Notes: generated by a model not told the origin, from the letters alone. 64,000 nt of DNA from Devosia sediminis (GCF_016411825.1 NZ_JAEKMH010000006.1:62001-126000), one strand, 5' to 3'. Shown: positions 27,093 through 35,427, counted from the first letter of the stretch. Made by a program: numbers and translations.

Positions 27093-28421
27093 TTAGGTGA
27101 GTGCCTTGGCCAGAGACGCGCATTGCAAGCGGATGTCAGGCACCGCTTCGATCTCGAAGAAGCGCCCTCGCGTGAGCGGACCAACCACACGCACCCGCTG
27201 CGAGACGCTGCCATCGGCCGCAATCAGCGCGCAATCCTCGCTCACATCCATGCCGATGCTCATGGCATCCGGCCGCGCGGCCCCGCTCTGGACCAATTGA
27301 CGTATGACCGGATTGCCGCTGGCCCGGATATCGACGCTGACGCCACCGCAATCATAGACCCGCGCAACGTCCACGACCTGCCGGCCTGAGGTGCCGCGCG
27401 GTCTGATGGTTGCGCGGACACCGCCGTCGCGGCTTTCGATACCGACGAATTCGGCCGCCACCAGCTCGACCTGGCCGTTTGCGATGGCTCCCACCAGACC
27501 CTGATGCAGGTCGGGCGGCAGGCGATGGCGGTGAATGTTCCACCACGGGCGGACATGGCGCAGGAATTGCCGCCTTTCCCGCTCTGGCCAGCTTTGCCAC
27601 AGCCGCTGGTTGTATGGGCGCAGCCCATCGACCACGCTGCGCCAGTCCCCACCCTGGGCGATCGTGTCGGCGACAAGGTCGCGAAACCAGGCCGTCAGGT
27701 AAGTCAGGCTCGTCCCGAAAGGCACATCGGCAGCATCGATGCTGACCGGCGGCACGTCATGGTGACCGCGGGGCACCAGCCCGTTGCGCGAGACGACCAT
27801 GATAGGCCCGCGATGCTGGCCGCCCGCAAGCGACACCCAGGCATCCACCATGCTGAGGCCCGATCCCAGGATCATGACCGGTGCATCGGGATCCAGCGGC
27901 GTGTCCCGGCTCGAGCCGGCGCGCACTGCAAGACCCTTGCCGCGGGCCGGTTGGGTTTCGTGGCCGACGGCAAGGACCGCCTGGTCGGCCGTGAGGCGCG
28001 ACCCGTTGGCCAGCAGAACCTCCACGCCGTCGGGTCTTTCGTGCAGCGCCTCGACCTCCTCGACCAGCACGCGCAGCCGGCCGGGCATGCTGGCGCCGGC
28101 GTCACGCAACACGCTTTCGAGATAGGCGCCATAGACGCGGCGCGGCACGAAGGTCCAGGAACTGGCATGCTTGCCAGGTTCGCGGCTGGCCAGCCAGCGC
28201 CAGAAGTGGTCGGGGTCATCGGCAAAGGCGCTCATGCCGCGCGCTGGCACGTTGACCCGGTGATTGCGGTGCAAGGCCGAATAGGCGAGGCCCTGGCCGA
28301 ACTGGCCCTGCTTCTCGATCAGCGTCACCCGGAGGTCCGGGTCCGCACTGCGCAAGAGGTGAGCGGCAAGCAAGACGCCACTGGCTCCGCCACCGATGAT
28401 GATGATGGATTTTCCACTCAT
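27093..28421 (-). CDS. FAD/NAD(P)-binding protein (HpyO-like)
   Basis: 442 aa flavoprotein. The N-terminal Rossmann motif is SIIIIGGGASGVLLAAHLL (about residues 4-22). A GQGLAYSALHRNHRVNVPA segment (about 46-64) and a second nucleotide-binding stretch (PVMILGSGLSMVDAWVSL, about 175-192) are typical of the FAD/NAD(P)-binding group that includes HpyO-type urate hydroxylases. Activity cannot be assigned. It lies 34 bp downstream of the Rrf2 regulator on the same strand, so the two are probably cotranscribed. ATG 28421 precedes the Rossmann motif directly; a longer frame upstream overlaps the Rrf2 gene and is rejected. Confidence 0.82.
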   Translation of the reverse strand: MSGKSIIIIGGGASGVLLAAHLLRSADPDLRVTLIEKQGQFGQGLAYSALHRNHRVNVPARGMSAFADDPDHFWRWLASREPGKHASSWTFVPRRVYGAYLESVLRDAGASMPGRLRVLVEEVEALHERPDGVEVLLANGSRLTADQAVLAVGHETQPARGKGLAVRAGSSRDTPLDPDAPVMILGSGLSMVDAWVSLAGGQHRGPIMVVSRNGLVPRGHHDVPPVSIDAADVPFGTSLTYLTAWFRDLVADTIAQGGDWRSVVDGLRPYNQRLWQSWPERERRQFLRHVRPWWNIHRHRLPPDLHQGLVGAIANGQVELVAAEFVGIESRDGGVRATIRPRGTSGRQVVDVARVYDCGGVSVDIRASGNPVIRQLVQSGAARPDAMSIGMDVSEDCALIAADGSVSQRVRVVGPLTRGRFFEIEAVPDIRLQCASLAKALT

Positions 28422-28455
28422 GCCGCGCCCTCCGGCCGCCGCGGTATGGCTGCGC

Positions 28456-28902
28456 TCAGATGGGCAGTTTCTGCTCCAGCATGTCTGCGCCACCTAGCGC
28501 AGCCATCTGTGACAGGCTGGTCTTGTCCAGCACCTCGGCCACGGCATTGCGCACATCGAGCATCAGATGGCGCACCTGACAGGTGGCCACATCGCAATCG
28601 TCGCAGGGCACGTAGCGCGTGCGGCTGGCGCAGGGGATCGGCGCCAAGGGACCATCGAGCACGCGCACCACGTGACCGATCATGATCTCGGCCGGGGGCC
28701 GCGCCAGCCCGTAGCCGCCGAGCTTGCCCTTCTTGCTGCGCACGAAGCCGGCATTGCGCAGGTCGGCCAGGATGGCGTCGAGAAACTTCTTGGGAATGGC
28801 ATTGGCTTGGGCGAGTTCGGCCACGCCCATCAGCGTCCCGTGGGGCTGGTGCGAGAGCGCCGCCAGCGCCTTGAGGCCGTACTTGCCTTTTTTTGTGAGC
28901 AT
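28456..28902 (-). CDS. Rrf2-family transcriptional regulator
   Basis: 148 aa. N-terminal winged helix (residues 1-70, KKGKYGLKALAALSHQPHG then VAELAQANAIPKKFLDAILADL). The effector segment has four cysteines, C91, C100, C103 and C108, giving the pattern C-x8-C-x2-C-x4-C. This resembles, but is not identical to, the three-cysteine Fe-S site of IscR and NsrR. It probably senses iron-sulfur status, redox or a sulfur metabolite. Candidate targets are the adjacent FAD protein and, upstream on the same strand, the sulfate-binding protein gene. Neither target is proven. Confidence 0.88.
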   Translation of the reverse strand: MLTKKGKYGLKALAALSHQPHGTLMGVAELAQANAIPKKFLDAILADLRNAGFVRSKKGKLGGYGLARPPAEIMIGHVVRVLDGPLAPIPCASRTRYVPCDDCDVATCQVRHLMLDVRNAVAEVLDKTSLSQMAALGGADMLEQKLPI

Positions 28903-28976
28903 TGCGCAGAACCTGCCTGCCGGAGAGGTTGCGGGGCCCCGGCGTCAGCGCAGAGTGTATAATTTCCATAGACATC

Positions 28977-29570
28977 CTAGACAAGGCCTTGCGCGCTGCT
29001 GGCCCGCTGCTGGCGTGGGCGCTGCCATCTGGCTGCCTGATTCTCGATCTGGCGCGCCAACTCGTAGCCGCCTGGCCAGCGACCGAACCCGCTGGCCACG
29101 TTGATGTGGCCGACATGGCCCAGATCGACCAGCGGTGCACCCCAGGCGGTGGCAAGGGCGCGCGCCTTGTCGAGGCTCATGTAGATATCGTCGCGACTGC
29201 CAACCACCAGCGCCGGGAACGGCAATGGCGACATTGGCAGGGTTCCGAATTCATAGGTGCGGGCGTGAAGCGCCGAGGTGCGCTCGATATCGGCAGGAGC
29301 CACGAGGAGAGCGCCACCGACCAGCGGGGCGACGGAACTGGTCGCCAGCCGCGCCGCAAGGATGGTGCCGAGGCTATGCGCGACCAGCACGGCGCCGGGA
29401 TGAGCGATGACGGCCTGTTCGAGCCGGTGCAGCCAGCGGCCCGCCTGCGGATTGCTCCAGCCTACCTGCTCAACGAGGATGGCGCCCGGATGGTCGACCA
29501 GCCAGTGCTGCTGCCAGTGGTCCTCGCCCGAACCGTTGAGGCCGGGGACGATGAGAAAGGGGCGGGTCAT
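28977..29570 (-). CDS. RBBP9/YdeN-type serine hydrolase
   Basis: 197 aa alpha/beta hydrolase. Opens with PFLIVPGLNGSGEDHWQQHW, the hallmark of this family. Nucleophile S66 in VAHSLG, acid D127/D128 (GSRDD) and H155 in GHVGHINVASGFG. Family members are small cytoplasmic esterases or peptidases with unclear substrates. The start overlaps the stop of the small upstream gene as ATGA, so the two are translationally coupled, downstream of the sulfate-binding protein gene. Confidence 0.88.
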   Translation of the reverse strand: MTRPFLIVPGLNGSGEDHWQQHWLVDHPGAILVEQVGWSNPQAGRWLHRLEQAVIAHPGAVLVAHSLGTILAARLATSSVAPLVGGALLVAPADIERTSALHARTYEFGTLPMSPLPFPALVVGSRDDIYMSLDKARALATAWGAPLVDLGHVGHINVASGFGRWPGGYELARQIENQAARWQRPRQQRASSAQGLV

Positions 29571-29788
29571 CGCTCCGGCATCCCATCGCGGCGAGGGTCC
29601 GCAAGGCCGTCATGCGGGAGGGGCGCTTTGCCGCTGAGGTAGCAGGCATCCTGCTCGGCACGGGTCATCGGAACGGCACCCATTGCCGCATCGGGCAGAC
29701 CACCGAAGAAGTTGGCCTTGTTCGGCGCTTCCTGGCCGCTGCTGCGGGCGAACCGGTCAGGGCCAAAAATACCAAGGAAGTGAACCAT
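29567..29788 (-). CDS. small unknown protein coupled to the hydrolase
   Basis: 73 aa, no membrane helix, no cysteine-rich site; contains GGLPDAAMGAVPMTRAEQDAC and a Pro/Arg-rich tail. I do not recognise a family. Its stop overlaps the hydrolase ATG (ATGA), and AAGGTGA-like purines lie near its start, supporting a real gene. It follows the sulfate-binding protein gene by 75 bp on the same strand. Confidence 0.5.
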   Translation of the reverse strand: MVHFLGIFGPDRFARSSGQEAPNKANFFGGLPDAAMGAVPMTRAEQDACYLSGKAPLPHDGLADPRRDGMPER

Positions 29789-29863
29789 GTCGTGCTCCTC
29801 GAGAAGGTGATCCGCGGGCAGAACAGGTGCGGCCGGCTCCGGAGCCGGCCGCGTGATCGTCGC

Positions 29864-30898
29864 TTACTGGGTCGGACCCGAATAGATCTGGTCGAAGACG
29901 CCGCCGTCGCCGAAATACTTGGGCTGAGCTTCACGCCAGCCGCCGAAATCCTCGATCGTGACGAGGTTCAGTTCGCCGAAGCGGGCAATGTCCTCGGCAG
30001 CAGCCAGTTCCGGCTTGAAGGGGCGGTAATAGTGCTTGGCGGCCAGAGCCTGCCCGACATCGGAATAGAGGTAGTCGAGATAGGCCTGCGCGACTTCGGT
30101 ATTGCCCTTGCGCTCGGCATTGCCCGGCACCAGCGCCACCGGCGGTTCGGCCAGGATCGACAGCGACGGAGTGACGATGTCGAAGGCATCGGGTCCAAGT
30201 TCCTCAAGGGCGAGGTAAGCTTCGTTTTCCCAGGCCAGCAGCACGTCACCGATGCCACGCTGCACGAAGGTCGTGGTCGAGCCGCGCGCACCGGTATCGA
30301 GCACCGGCACATGCTTGAAGAGCTCGGTCACGAATTCCTGCGCTTTCGCGTCGTCGCCGCCATTGGCCTCGCGAGCCCAGGCCCAGGCGGCCAGGAAGTT
30401 CCAGCGGGCGCCGCCCGAGGTCTTGGGATTGGGGGTGATCACTTCCACGCCCTCGCCGATCAGGTCGCCCCAGTCGGTGAGGTTCTTGGGATTGCCCTTG
30501 CGCACCAGGAAGACGATGGTCGAGGTATAGGGCGCGTTGTTGTTCTCGAGCTGGCCGCGCCAGTCGGCCGGGATCAGGTCGGGATTGGCATCGGAAATCG
30601 CGTTGATGTCGCTTTCCAGCGCCAGGGTCACGACGTCGGCCTCGAGTCCGTCGATGACGGTACGGGCCTGCGAGCCGGACCCGCCATGGGTCACCTGGAT
30701 GGCGACGCTCTCGCCCTTGGTTTCCTGCCAATGCGCCACGAAGGCTTCGTTGAATTCGCGATAGAGCTCGCGCGTCGGATCGTAGGAGACGTTGATCAGC
30801 GTATTGTCCTGCGCCTGGGCGGAGGTGGTAACGGCAAGTCCCAATGCCAGCGAGGCGGCAAGGGCGGTATAGGCAACAATCTTGGCTGTCCGTTTCAT
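29864..30898 (-). CDS. sulfate ABC transporter substrate-binding protein
   Basis: 344 aa periplasmic sulfate/thiosulfate-binding protein (Sbp/CysP type). The signal peptide spans about residues 1-30 (MKRTAKIVAYTALAASLALG, then ending in TTSAQAQ). The mature protein starts INVSYDPTRELYREFN, with VTHGGSGSQARTVIDGLEADVV and ITPNPKTSGGARWNFLAAW, which line the sulfate site. ATG 30898 has GGGAGGTTCC directly upstream; a longer frame has no family support. No cysT, cysW or cysA lies nearby, so it is an orphan that must use a distant transporter. The upstream region is unusually rich in inverted repeats. Confidence 0.93.
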   Translation of the reverse strand: MKRTAKIVAYTALAASLALGLAVTTSAQAQDNTLINVSYDPTRELYREFNEAFVAHWQETKGESVAIQVTHGGSGSQARTVIDGLEADVVTLALESDINAISDANPDLIPADWRGQLENNNAPYTSTIVFLVRKGNPKNLTDWGDLIGEGVEVITPNPKTSGGARWNFLAAWAWAREANGGDDAKAQEFVTELFKHVPVLDTGARGSTTTFVQRGIGDVLLAWENEAYLALEELGPDAFDIVTPSLSILAEPPVALVPGNAERKGNTEVAQAYLDYLYSDVGQALAAKHYYRPFKPELAAAEDIARFGELNLVTIEDFGGWREAQPKYFGDGGVFDQIYSGPTQ

Positions 30899-31195
30899 CG
30901 GAACCTCCCGGTGAATGATGCACAAACCCTATCAACTCAGTCGTGATTGAAAAGGTCCAGGCTTGCGCCGCTTTTTTGAAATGGAGAAAATTTTGCTAGG
31001 GCGCAATCACGACTGCTCGGGCGACGCAATCTCATTCTTGATTGCGCCCAAAACGGCGGCTGCCTTTTCGTTTCCGGCAACGCACCCCCCTACGACTGCA
31101 GCGAGCATGGAAATGTAGAGAATGCCAGCAAAGTCCTAAATGCGCACCAGCACGCCAGCTAGCGTCGCATCAAGATACTGATTGTATTGGGATTT
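30899..31195 (-). promoter_or_regulatory. leader/promoter region of the sulfate-binding protein gene
   Basis: About 300 bp without a gene. Three arms are seen: AGTCGTGATTG (30939-30949), GGGCGCAATCACGACT (30999-31014) and GATTGCGCCC (31040-31049). The central arm is perfectly complementary to either flanking arm but not to both at once, as in an attenuator. A further CGCAATC (from 31026) / GATTGCG (31040) pair overlaps the last arm. The arms could instead be repeated operator sites for a DNA-binding regulator. Confidence 0.5.
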
Positions 31196-31272
31196 TGGTA
31201 GCGGAGGAGGGATTTGAACCCCCGACACACGGATTATGATTCCGCTGCTCTAACCAACTGAGCTACTCCGCC
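31196..31272 (-). tRNA. tRNA-Met (CAT), elongator type
   Basis: 77 nt including an encoded CCA end. Acceptor stem GGCGGAG/CTCCGCT, D-arm AGCTCAGTTGGTTAGAGC, anticodon stem GCGGA/TCCGT with loop ATCATAA (anticodon CAT, complement at 31236-31238) and T-arm with TTCAAAT. Overall similarity to alphaproteobacterial elongator tRNA-Met; a lysidine-modified tRNA-Ile2 is less likely from the stem sequences. Confidence 0.92.
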
Positions 31273-31331
31273 CCACAAGGGCTGTCGGCAGTGCCGATGC
31301 GCGCCTTACTAAGGTTTCCCCCTCCGTCCTG

Positions 31332-32801
31332 TCAAGCGCTGCCGCGTCGGGCGCCGGACTTTTCCAGATCGGCCAGGAGGTCCCGCGCCAGGGCGAGGTC
31401 AGCCTCGAATTTTGCGCGTTCGCGCTGCCGGCCCTCGGCATCCGGGATGCGCAGCAGATAGGACGGATGATTGGTGACGAGCAGCACTGCTCCGTCCTCC
31501 ATTTCCATGGGCTGGCCGCGCAGCTTGCTGATGGTGACGCTGGACTTGCCCAGAAGGCTTTGTGCGGCGGTGGCCCCCAGCGCCACGACCAGCCTTGGTT
31601 GAACGAATTGCAGTTCGAGATTGAGCCAGAAGCGGCAGGCCTGCACCTCGCCCATATCGGGGCGCTGGTGGATGCGCCGCTTGCCGCGCGGCTCGAACTT
31701 GAAGTGCTTGACGGCATTGGTCACGTAGACGCGGCGACGGTCGATGCCGACTTTTTCGATTGCTTCATCAAGCACTTGCCCTGCCGGACCGATAAACGGC
31801 TTGCCGGCTAGATCCTCCTGGTCGCCGGGCTGTTCGCCTACGAACATGACCTCGGCCTGGGCCGGACCTTCGCCGAAGACTGCCTGCGTGGCCTGCTCGT
31901 AGAGCGGACAGCGGCGGCAGTCCTGGACCGCCTCGCGCGCTGCTGCGAGCGAGGTAAGCTCATGCTTTTGCTCGATTTCCGGCTGACGTGCCTGTTGCCG
32001 CAGATGGCGGGCCGGCGGCTGGGTCGCGGTGCGTTCGATCATCTCCTGCTCCATTGCTTTCGCATTGCGGATCAGGGGACCAATGAGCTCGGCCTCGGGC
32101 AGGTTGCGCCAGTATTTGACCGGCATCTCGCTCTTCATCATCGCCACCTTGAGGCGGGCCGGATTGAAGATCGAGGCGTAATAGGTCTTCCAGTCATCCT
32201 CGACGGCATCGGCTGCCGGCACGTCGGACTTGGCGCCACCAGGCCCGAACCGTAGATTTTCCATGTCCCACCAAGCACTTGCATAGGGGGTCACAATGCC
32301 CCAGCGCATGCCGTCGAAACGCCGGACGAAGAAGGGCGCGGTGGCCTCAAGGACGTAGTGATCGGGTTCGAACCAGGCCAGGAAGGCCTCGCCATCGTCC
32401 CGCGGCACCGAGCGGAAGCGAACGAAAGCTTTCAATTTGTGCGCGTCGCGACGCACCGCAGAGGCCATATTTGCTAGCAGACTGTTATCCCTATCGCCCG
32501 CATTGGCGAAGAGATGTGGATCCGACTGCAGCCGCCAAAGCACGCGATAGAGAATGGCGAAGCGATCCGGGTTGGAATGCTGAATGACGGAGGTGGCGAC
32601 CTCCATGAACTGGCGCGGCACTGACCCTACCGGTCCATCGGCCGAGGGCAGCATGTCATCGCCGGCTTCGAAGAGACCATTCTCCTCCGCTCCGGTCCGC
32701 CACACGACCTGGCTCGGCGGCATGCCGGCCACCAGCAGGCGCCGAGCCTTGCCGCGCCACTCGTCGAGGTTGTTGGGCTTTTCGAGGCGAACCGCGAGCA
32801 T
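31332..32801 (-). CDS. DUF4130 - UdgX fusion, uracil-DNA binding protein
   Basis: 489 aa. Residues 1-250 are the DUF4130/TIGR03915-type domain found beside radical SAM repair proteins. Residues about 285-480 are a UdgX-type uracil-DNA glycosylase superfamily domain. UdgX hallmarks are GEQPGDQED (322-330) and the R-loop KRRIH (374-378), whose histidine (H378 here) forms a covalent bond with uracil-excised DNA in the characterised mycobacterial enzyme. HPSY is at 445-448. Only three candidate Fe-S cysteines are seen (C295, C298, C389); a fourth is not obvious. It is coupled to the radical SAM gene by a TGATG overlap, and both are probably SOS-controlled. Confidence 0.9.
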   Translation of the reverse strand: MLAVRLEKPNNLDEWRGKARRLLVAGMPPSQVVWRTGAEENGLFEAGDDMLPSADGPVGSVPRQFMEVATSVIQHSNPDRFAILYRVLWRLQSDPHLFANAGDRDNSLLANMASAVRRDAHKLKAFVRFRSVPRDDGEAFLAWFEPDHYVLEATAPFFVRRFDGMRWGIVTPYASAWWDMENLRFGPGGAKSDVPAADAVEDDWKTYYASIFNPARLKVAMMKSEMPVKYWRNLPEAELIGPLIRNAKAMEQEMIERTATQPPARHLRQQARQPEIEQKHELTSLAAAREAVQDCRRCPLYEQATQAVFGEGPAQAEVMFVGEQPGDQEDLAGKPFIGPAGQVLDEAIEKVGIDRRRVYVTNAVKHFKFEPRGKRRIHQRPDMGEVQACRFWLNLELQFVQPRLVVALGATAAQSLLGKSSVTISKLRGQPMEMEDGAVLLVTNHPSYLLRIPDAEGRQRERAKFEADLALARDLLADLEKSGARRGSA

Positions 32802-34036
32802 CAGAAAAGGCTCAACTGGGTGGGGGTCGGAACCAGCTTCTGCCGGAGCTTGGCATCGTCGAGCGATGTGCCGGGCGTCCAATCGGCGCAGACGATGAAG
32901 GGCCGCACCTTGTCGATCGAAGCGGTCATGCGCGCCACATCGGCCAGGGTCAGGCGATGGTGCCGGCGCGAGACAAGGATGCGGTCGACGGCGTTGATGC
33001 CGAGGCCCGGGATGCGCAGCAGCCGATCCCGGTCAGCGCGGTTGACGTCCATCGGAAAGTCGTGCCGGTGCTTGAGCGCCCAGGCCAGTTTTGGATCTAT
33101 AGCAAGATCGAGATCCCCCTCTTCGCCGCCCGCGACGATTTCGGGCACGTCGAAACCGTAAAAGCGGATCAGCCAGTCGGCCTGGTAGAGCCGGTGCTCG
33201 CGCATCAGCGGCGGCGGCTTCAGCGGCAAGCGGGAACTGGCGTCGGGAATGGGCGAGAAGGCGGAATAGTAGACGCGTTTGAGGCGATAGCCTGAATAAA
33301 GGCCGGCTGCGCGAGTCAGTATGGCTGCATCATTGGCGCCATCGGCTCCGACGATCATCTGCGTCGATTGCCCGGCGGGAGCGAACTTCGCCGGCTTGGC
33401 CTTGGTCTTGCCCTCGGGCGTCGCCTCGTCGAGCTTGCCGCGCAGACGCGCCATGGCGGTGCGGATTTCGGACGGCCGCTTCTCCGGCGCGAACTGTTCG
33501 AGCGCGCCATCAGTGGGCAGTTCGATATTGGTCGAGAGTCGATCGGCCCAGCGCCCCGCTTCGACCAGAAGTTCGGGCGCGGCATTGGGAATGACTTTGA
33601 GGTGAATATAACCGGCAAAAAGATGCGTCTCGCGCAGCGTCCGCGCCACCAGCACCATCTGCTCCATCGTATAATCGGGCGAGCGGATGATACCGGAAGA
33701 AAGGAATAGGCCCTCGATATAGTTGCGCCGGTAGAAGTCGAGTGTGAGACGGACGACCTCGTCGACAGAGAACCGAGCCCGCTGCACGTTGGATGAGGAG
33801 CGGTTGATGCAATAAACGCAGTCATAGACGCAAAAATTGGTCATCAGCAGTTTGAGCAGGCTGATGCAGCGTCCGTCCGGCGCGTAGGAATGGCAAATGC
33901 CGCTGCCCTCGGTCGAGCCGATGCCCCCGGTACCGGCCGAATTGCGTTTTTCGCTGCCGCTCGAGGCGCAGGACGCATCATATTTGGCGGCATCGGCTAG
34001 AATGGCTAGTTTTCGGGTGAGACTCAGCGAGACCAT
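32801..34036 (-). CDS. radical SAM DNA repair/modification protein (TIGR03916 type)
   Basis: 411 aa. The radical SAM cluster motif is C69-x3-C73-x2-C76 (FCVYDCVYC). Further cysteines at C23, C48 and C57 could bind a second cluster. A helix-hairpin-helix (RIPGLGINAVDRILVSRR) near residues 345-365 indicates DNA binding. The last five residues are QLSLF, matching the bacterial beta-clamp-binding consensus QL(S/D)LF. ATG 34036 is supported by AAAGGA 8 nt upstream; longer frames exist but lack support. It forms an operon with the DUF4130-UdgX gene, a known genomic pairing whose chemistry is not defined. A perfect LexA box sits immediately before the start codon. Confidence 0.9.
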   Translation of the reverse strand: MVSLSLTRKLAILADAAKYDASCASSGSEKRNSAGTGGIGSTEGSGICHSYAPDGRCISLLKLLMTNFCVYDCVYCINRSSSNVQRARFSVDEVVRLTLDFYRRNYIEGLFLSSGIIRSPDYTMEQMVLVARTLRETHLFAGYIHLKVIPNAAPELLVEAGRWADRLSTNIELPTDGALEQFAPEKRPSEIRTAMARLRGKLDEATPEGKTKAKPAKFAPAGQSTQMIVGADGANDAAILTRAAGLYSGYRLKRVYYSAFSPIPDASSRLPLKPPPLMREHRLYQADWLIRFYGFDVPEIVAGGEEGDLDLAIDPKLAWALKHRHDFPMDVNRADRDRLLRIPGLGINAVDRILVSRRHHRLTLADVARMTASIDKVRPFIVCADWTPGTSLDDAKLRQKLVPTPTQLSLF

Positions 34037-34038
34037 GT

Positions 34039-34053
34039 GTTCATCCTTTGTTC
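34039..34053. promoter_or_regulatory. LexA (SOS) box
   Basis: GTTC, seven bases (ATCCTTT), GTTC: exact match to the alphaproteobacterial LexA consensus GTTC-N7-GTTC. It lies 2 bp upstream of the radical SAM start and overlaps its ribosome site, so LexA binding would block the operon. Confidence 0.75.
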
Positions 34054-34268
34054 TACTGATAGCGGATGACGCTGCGATGCGCATGTCACAATGAACAGGT
34101 GACGCGAATTTGTGATAGGAGAGATCGTTCAACAATCGACACCAATCCGTCGTGATTGGCTCGCTAGGCAAGGGCGGCCGGCACCCATACATTCATCCTC
34201 GAACGACGGCGCCGGATGCGCCGCCCCAATGAACTGGCCGGCTCGCTGGAGCCGCCGAGGAGAACGAA

Positions 34269-35219
34269 ATGACCCTTGAACTTGGCGGCATCCACCACCT
34301 GACCGCCGTTACCGCCGACGCGCCGAAGAACCTCGCCTTCTATACGAAGACTCTGGGCATGCGCCTGATCAAGAAGACGGTGAACCAGGACGACACCACG
34401 GCCTATCACCTGTTTTACGGCGACGGCGTCGCCTCGCCCGGCGCTGACCTGACCTTCTTCGATTTTCCCACCATGCGCGAACAGCGCGGCAACCACACGG
34501 TTGGCCGCACCGGCCTGCGCGTCGACAGCGAAGAGACGCTGCAGTGGTGGAAGGAGCACCTGGAAGCCAACAAGGTCTCGACGTCAGGCATCAAGGAACG
34601 CTTCGGCCATGTCTCGCTCGACTTCGAGGATTTCGAAGGTCAGCGGTTTCGCTTCGTCGTCGACGGCAAGAACAAGACCGTGCCCTGGGCCAAGTCGCCC
34701 GTGCCAGCCGACAAGCAGATCATCGGGCTGGGGCCCATCACCCTCTCGGTGCCGGTGCTCGAACCCACCGATGCCATGCTGACCCGCGTCATGAACATGC
34801 GGCAGGTGCGGCACTATCCGGCGCGCGAGCGCGGCGGGGAGACCTTTGTCTATGAAATGGGCCCCGGCGGCCCGGCGGCGGAACTCCATGTCTCGGTCGA
34901 CCCGAGCCTGCCGCGCGCCCGTCCCGGCGCCGGTGGCGTGCATCACGTCGCTTTCCGCACGCCGGACCAGGAGGGTCTCCGCGAATGGATCGAACGGGTG
35001 AACAGCTTTGGTATCCGCTCCTCGGGCGAAGTGGAACGTTTCTACTTCACCTCGCTCTACTTCCGCGAACCCAATGGCATCCTGTTCGAGATCGCCACCG
35101 ACGTTCCCGGCTTTGCCGCTGACGAGCCGATGGAAACCCTGGGTGAATCGCTGGCCCTGCCACCCTTCCTCGAAGGCCGCCGGGCCCAGATCGAAGCGGG
35201 TTTAAAGCCGCTGGTTTAG
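34269..35219 (+). CDS. VOC-family ring-cleaving dioxygenase-like protein
   Basis: 316 aa with two vicinal-oxygen-chelate modules (about 5-130 and 150-290), as in MhqO/MhqA-type putative ring-cleaving dioxygenases. Metal-ligand candidates are H9/H10 (GIHHLTAV), H220/H221 (GVHHVAFR) and a late glutamate in GILFEIATD. Members are linked to quinone or electrophile tolerance; the substrate is not known here. GGAGAACGAA precedes the ATG. Monocistronic, divergent from the SOS-type operon. Confidence 0.88.
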   Translation: MTLELGGIHHLTAVTADAPKNLAFYTKTLGMRLIKKTVNQDDTTAYHLFYGDGVASPGADLTFFDFPTMREQRGNHTVGRTGLRVDSEETLQWWKEHLEANKVSTSGIKERFGHVSLDFEDFEGQRFRFVVDGKNKTVPWAKSPVPADKQIIGLGPITLSVPVLEPTDAMLTRVMNMRQVRHYPARERGGETFVYEMGPGGPAAELHVSVDPSLPRARPGAGGVHHVAFRTPDQEGLREWIERVNSFGIRSSGEVERFYFTSLYFREPNGILFEIATDVPGFAADEPMETLGESLALPPFLEGRRAQIEAGLKPLV

Positions 35220-35240
35220 GGTTCACCTGGCCTGTCGTTG

Positions 35241-35400
35241 ATCGTCACCACCCGGCTTGTCCGGGTGGTCCATTTTCGCGGAAGCATGGATTGCCCGGAC
35301 AAGCCGGGCAATGACGATGAACATTTGATCGGTCACCCTCCCAAAAGGGAGAGGTGAAGAAGGTCAACAGCTCAGCGTATTCCTCTCCCCGATGGGGAGA
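35241..35400. repeat. bipartite palindromic element plus CTCTCCC palindromes
   Basis: ACCACCCGG/CCGGGTGGT (35247-35269) and ATTGCCCGG/CCGGGCAAT (35290-35312) form two hairpins about 20 bp apart, followed by GACGATGAAC. Next come CCTCCC...GGGAGAGGTG (about 35337-35357) and CCTCTCCCC...GGGGAGA (about 35382-35400). The first unit recurs at 55021 and 59041, the second type at 38379, 42812, 48901 and 61680. It separates convergent genes. Confidence 0.8.
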
Positions 35401-35427
35401 AGAATGGGATCGCGGCTGCCGCCTGAT

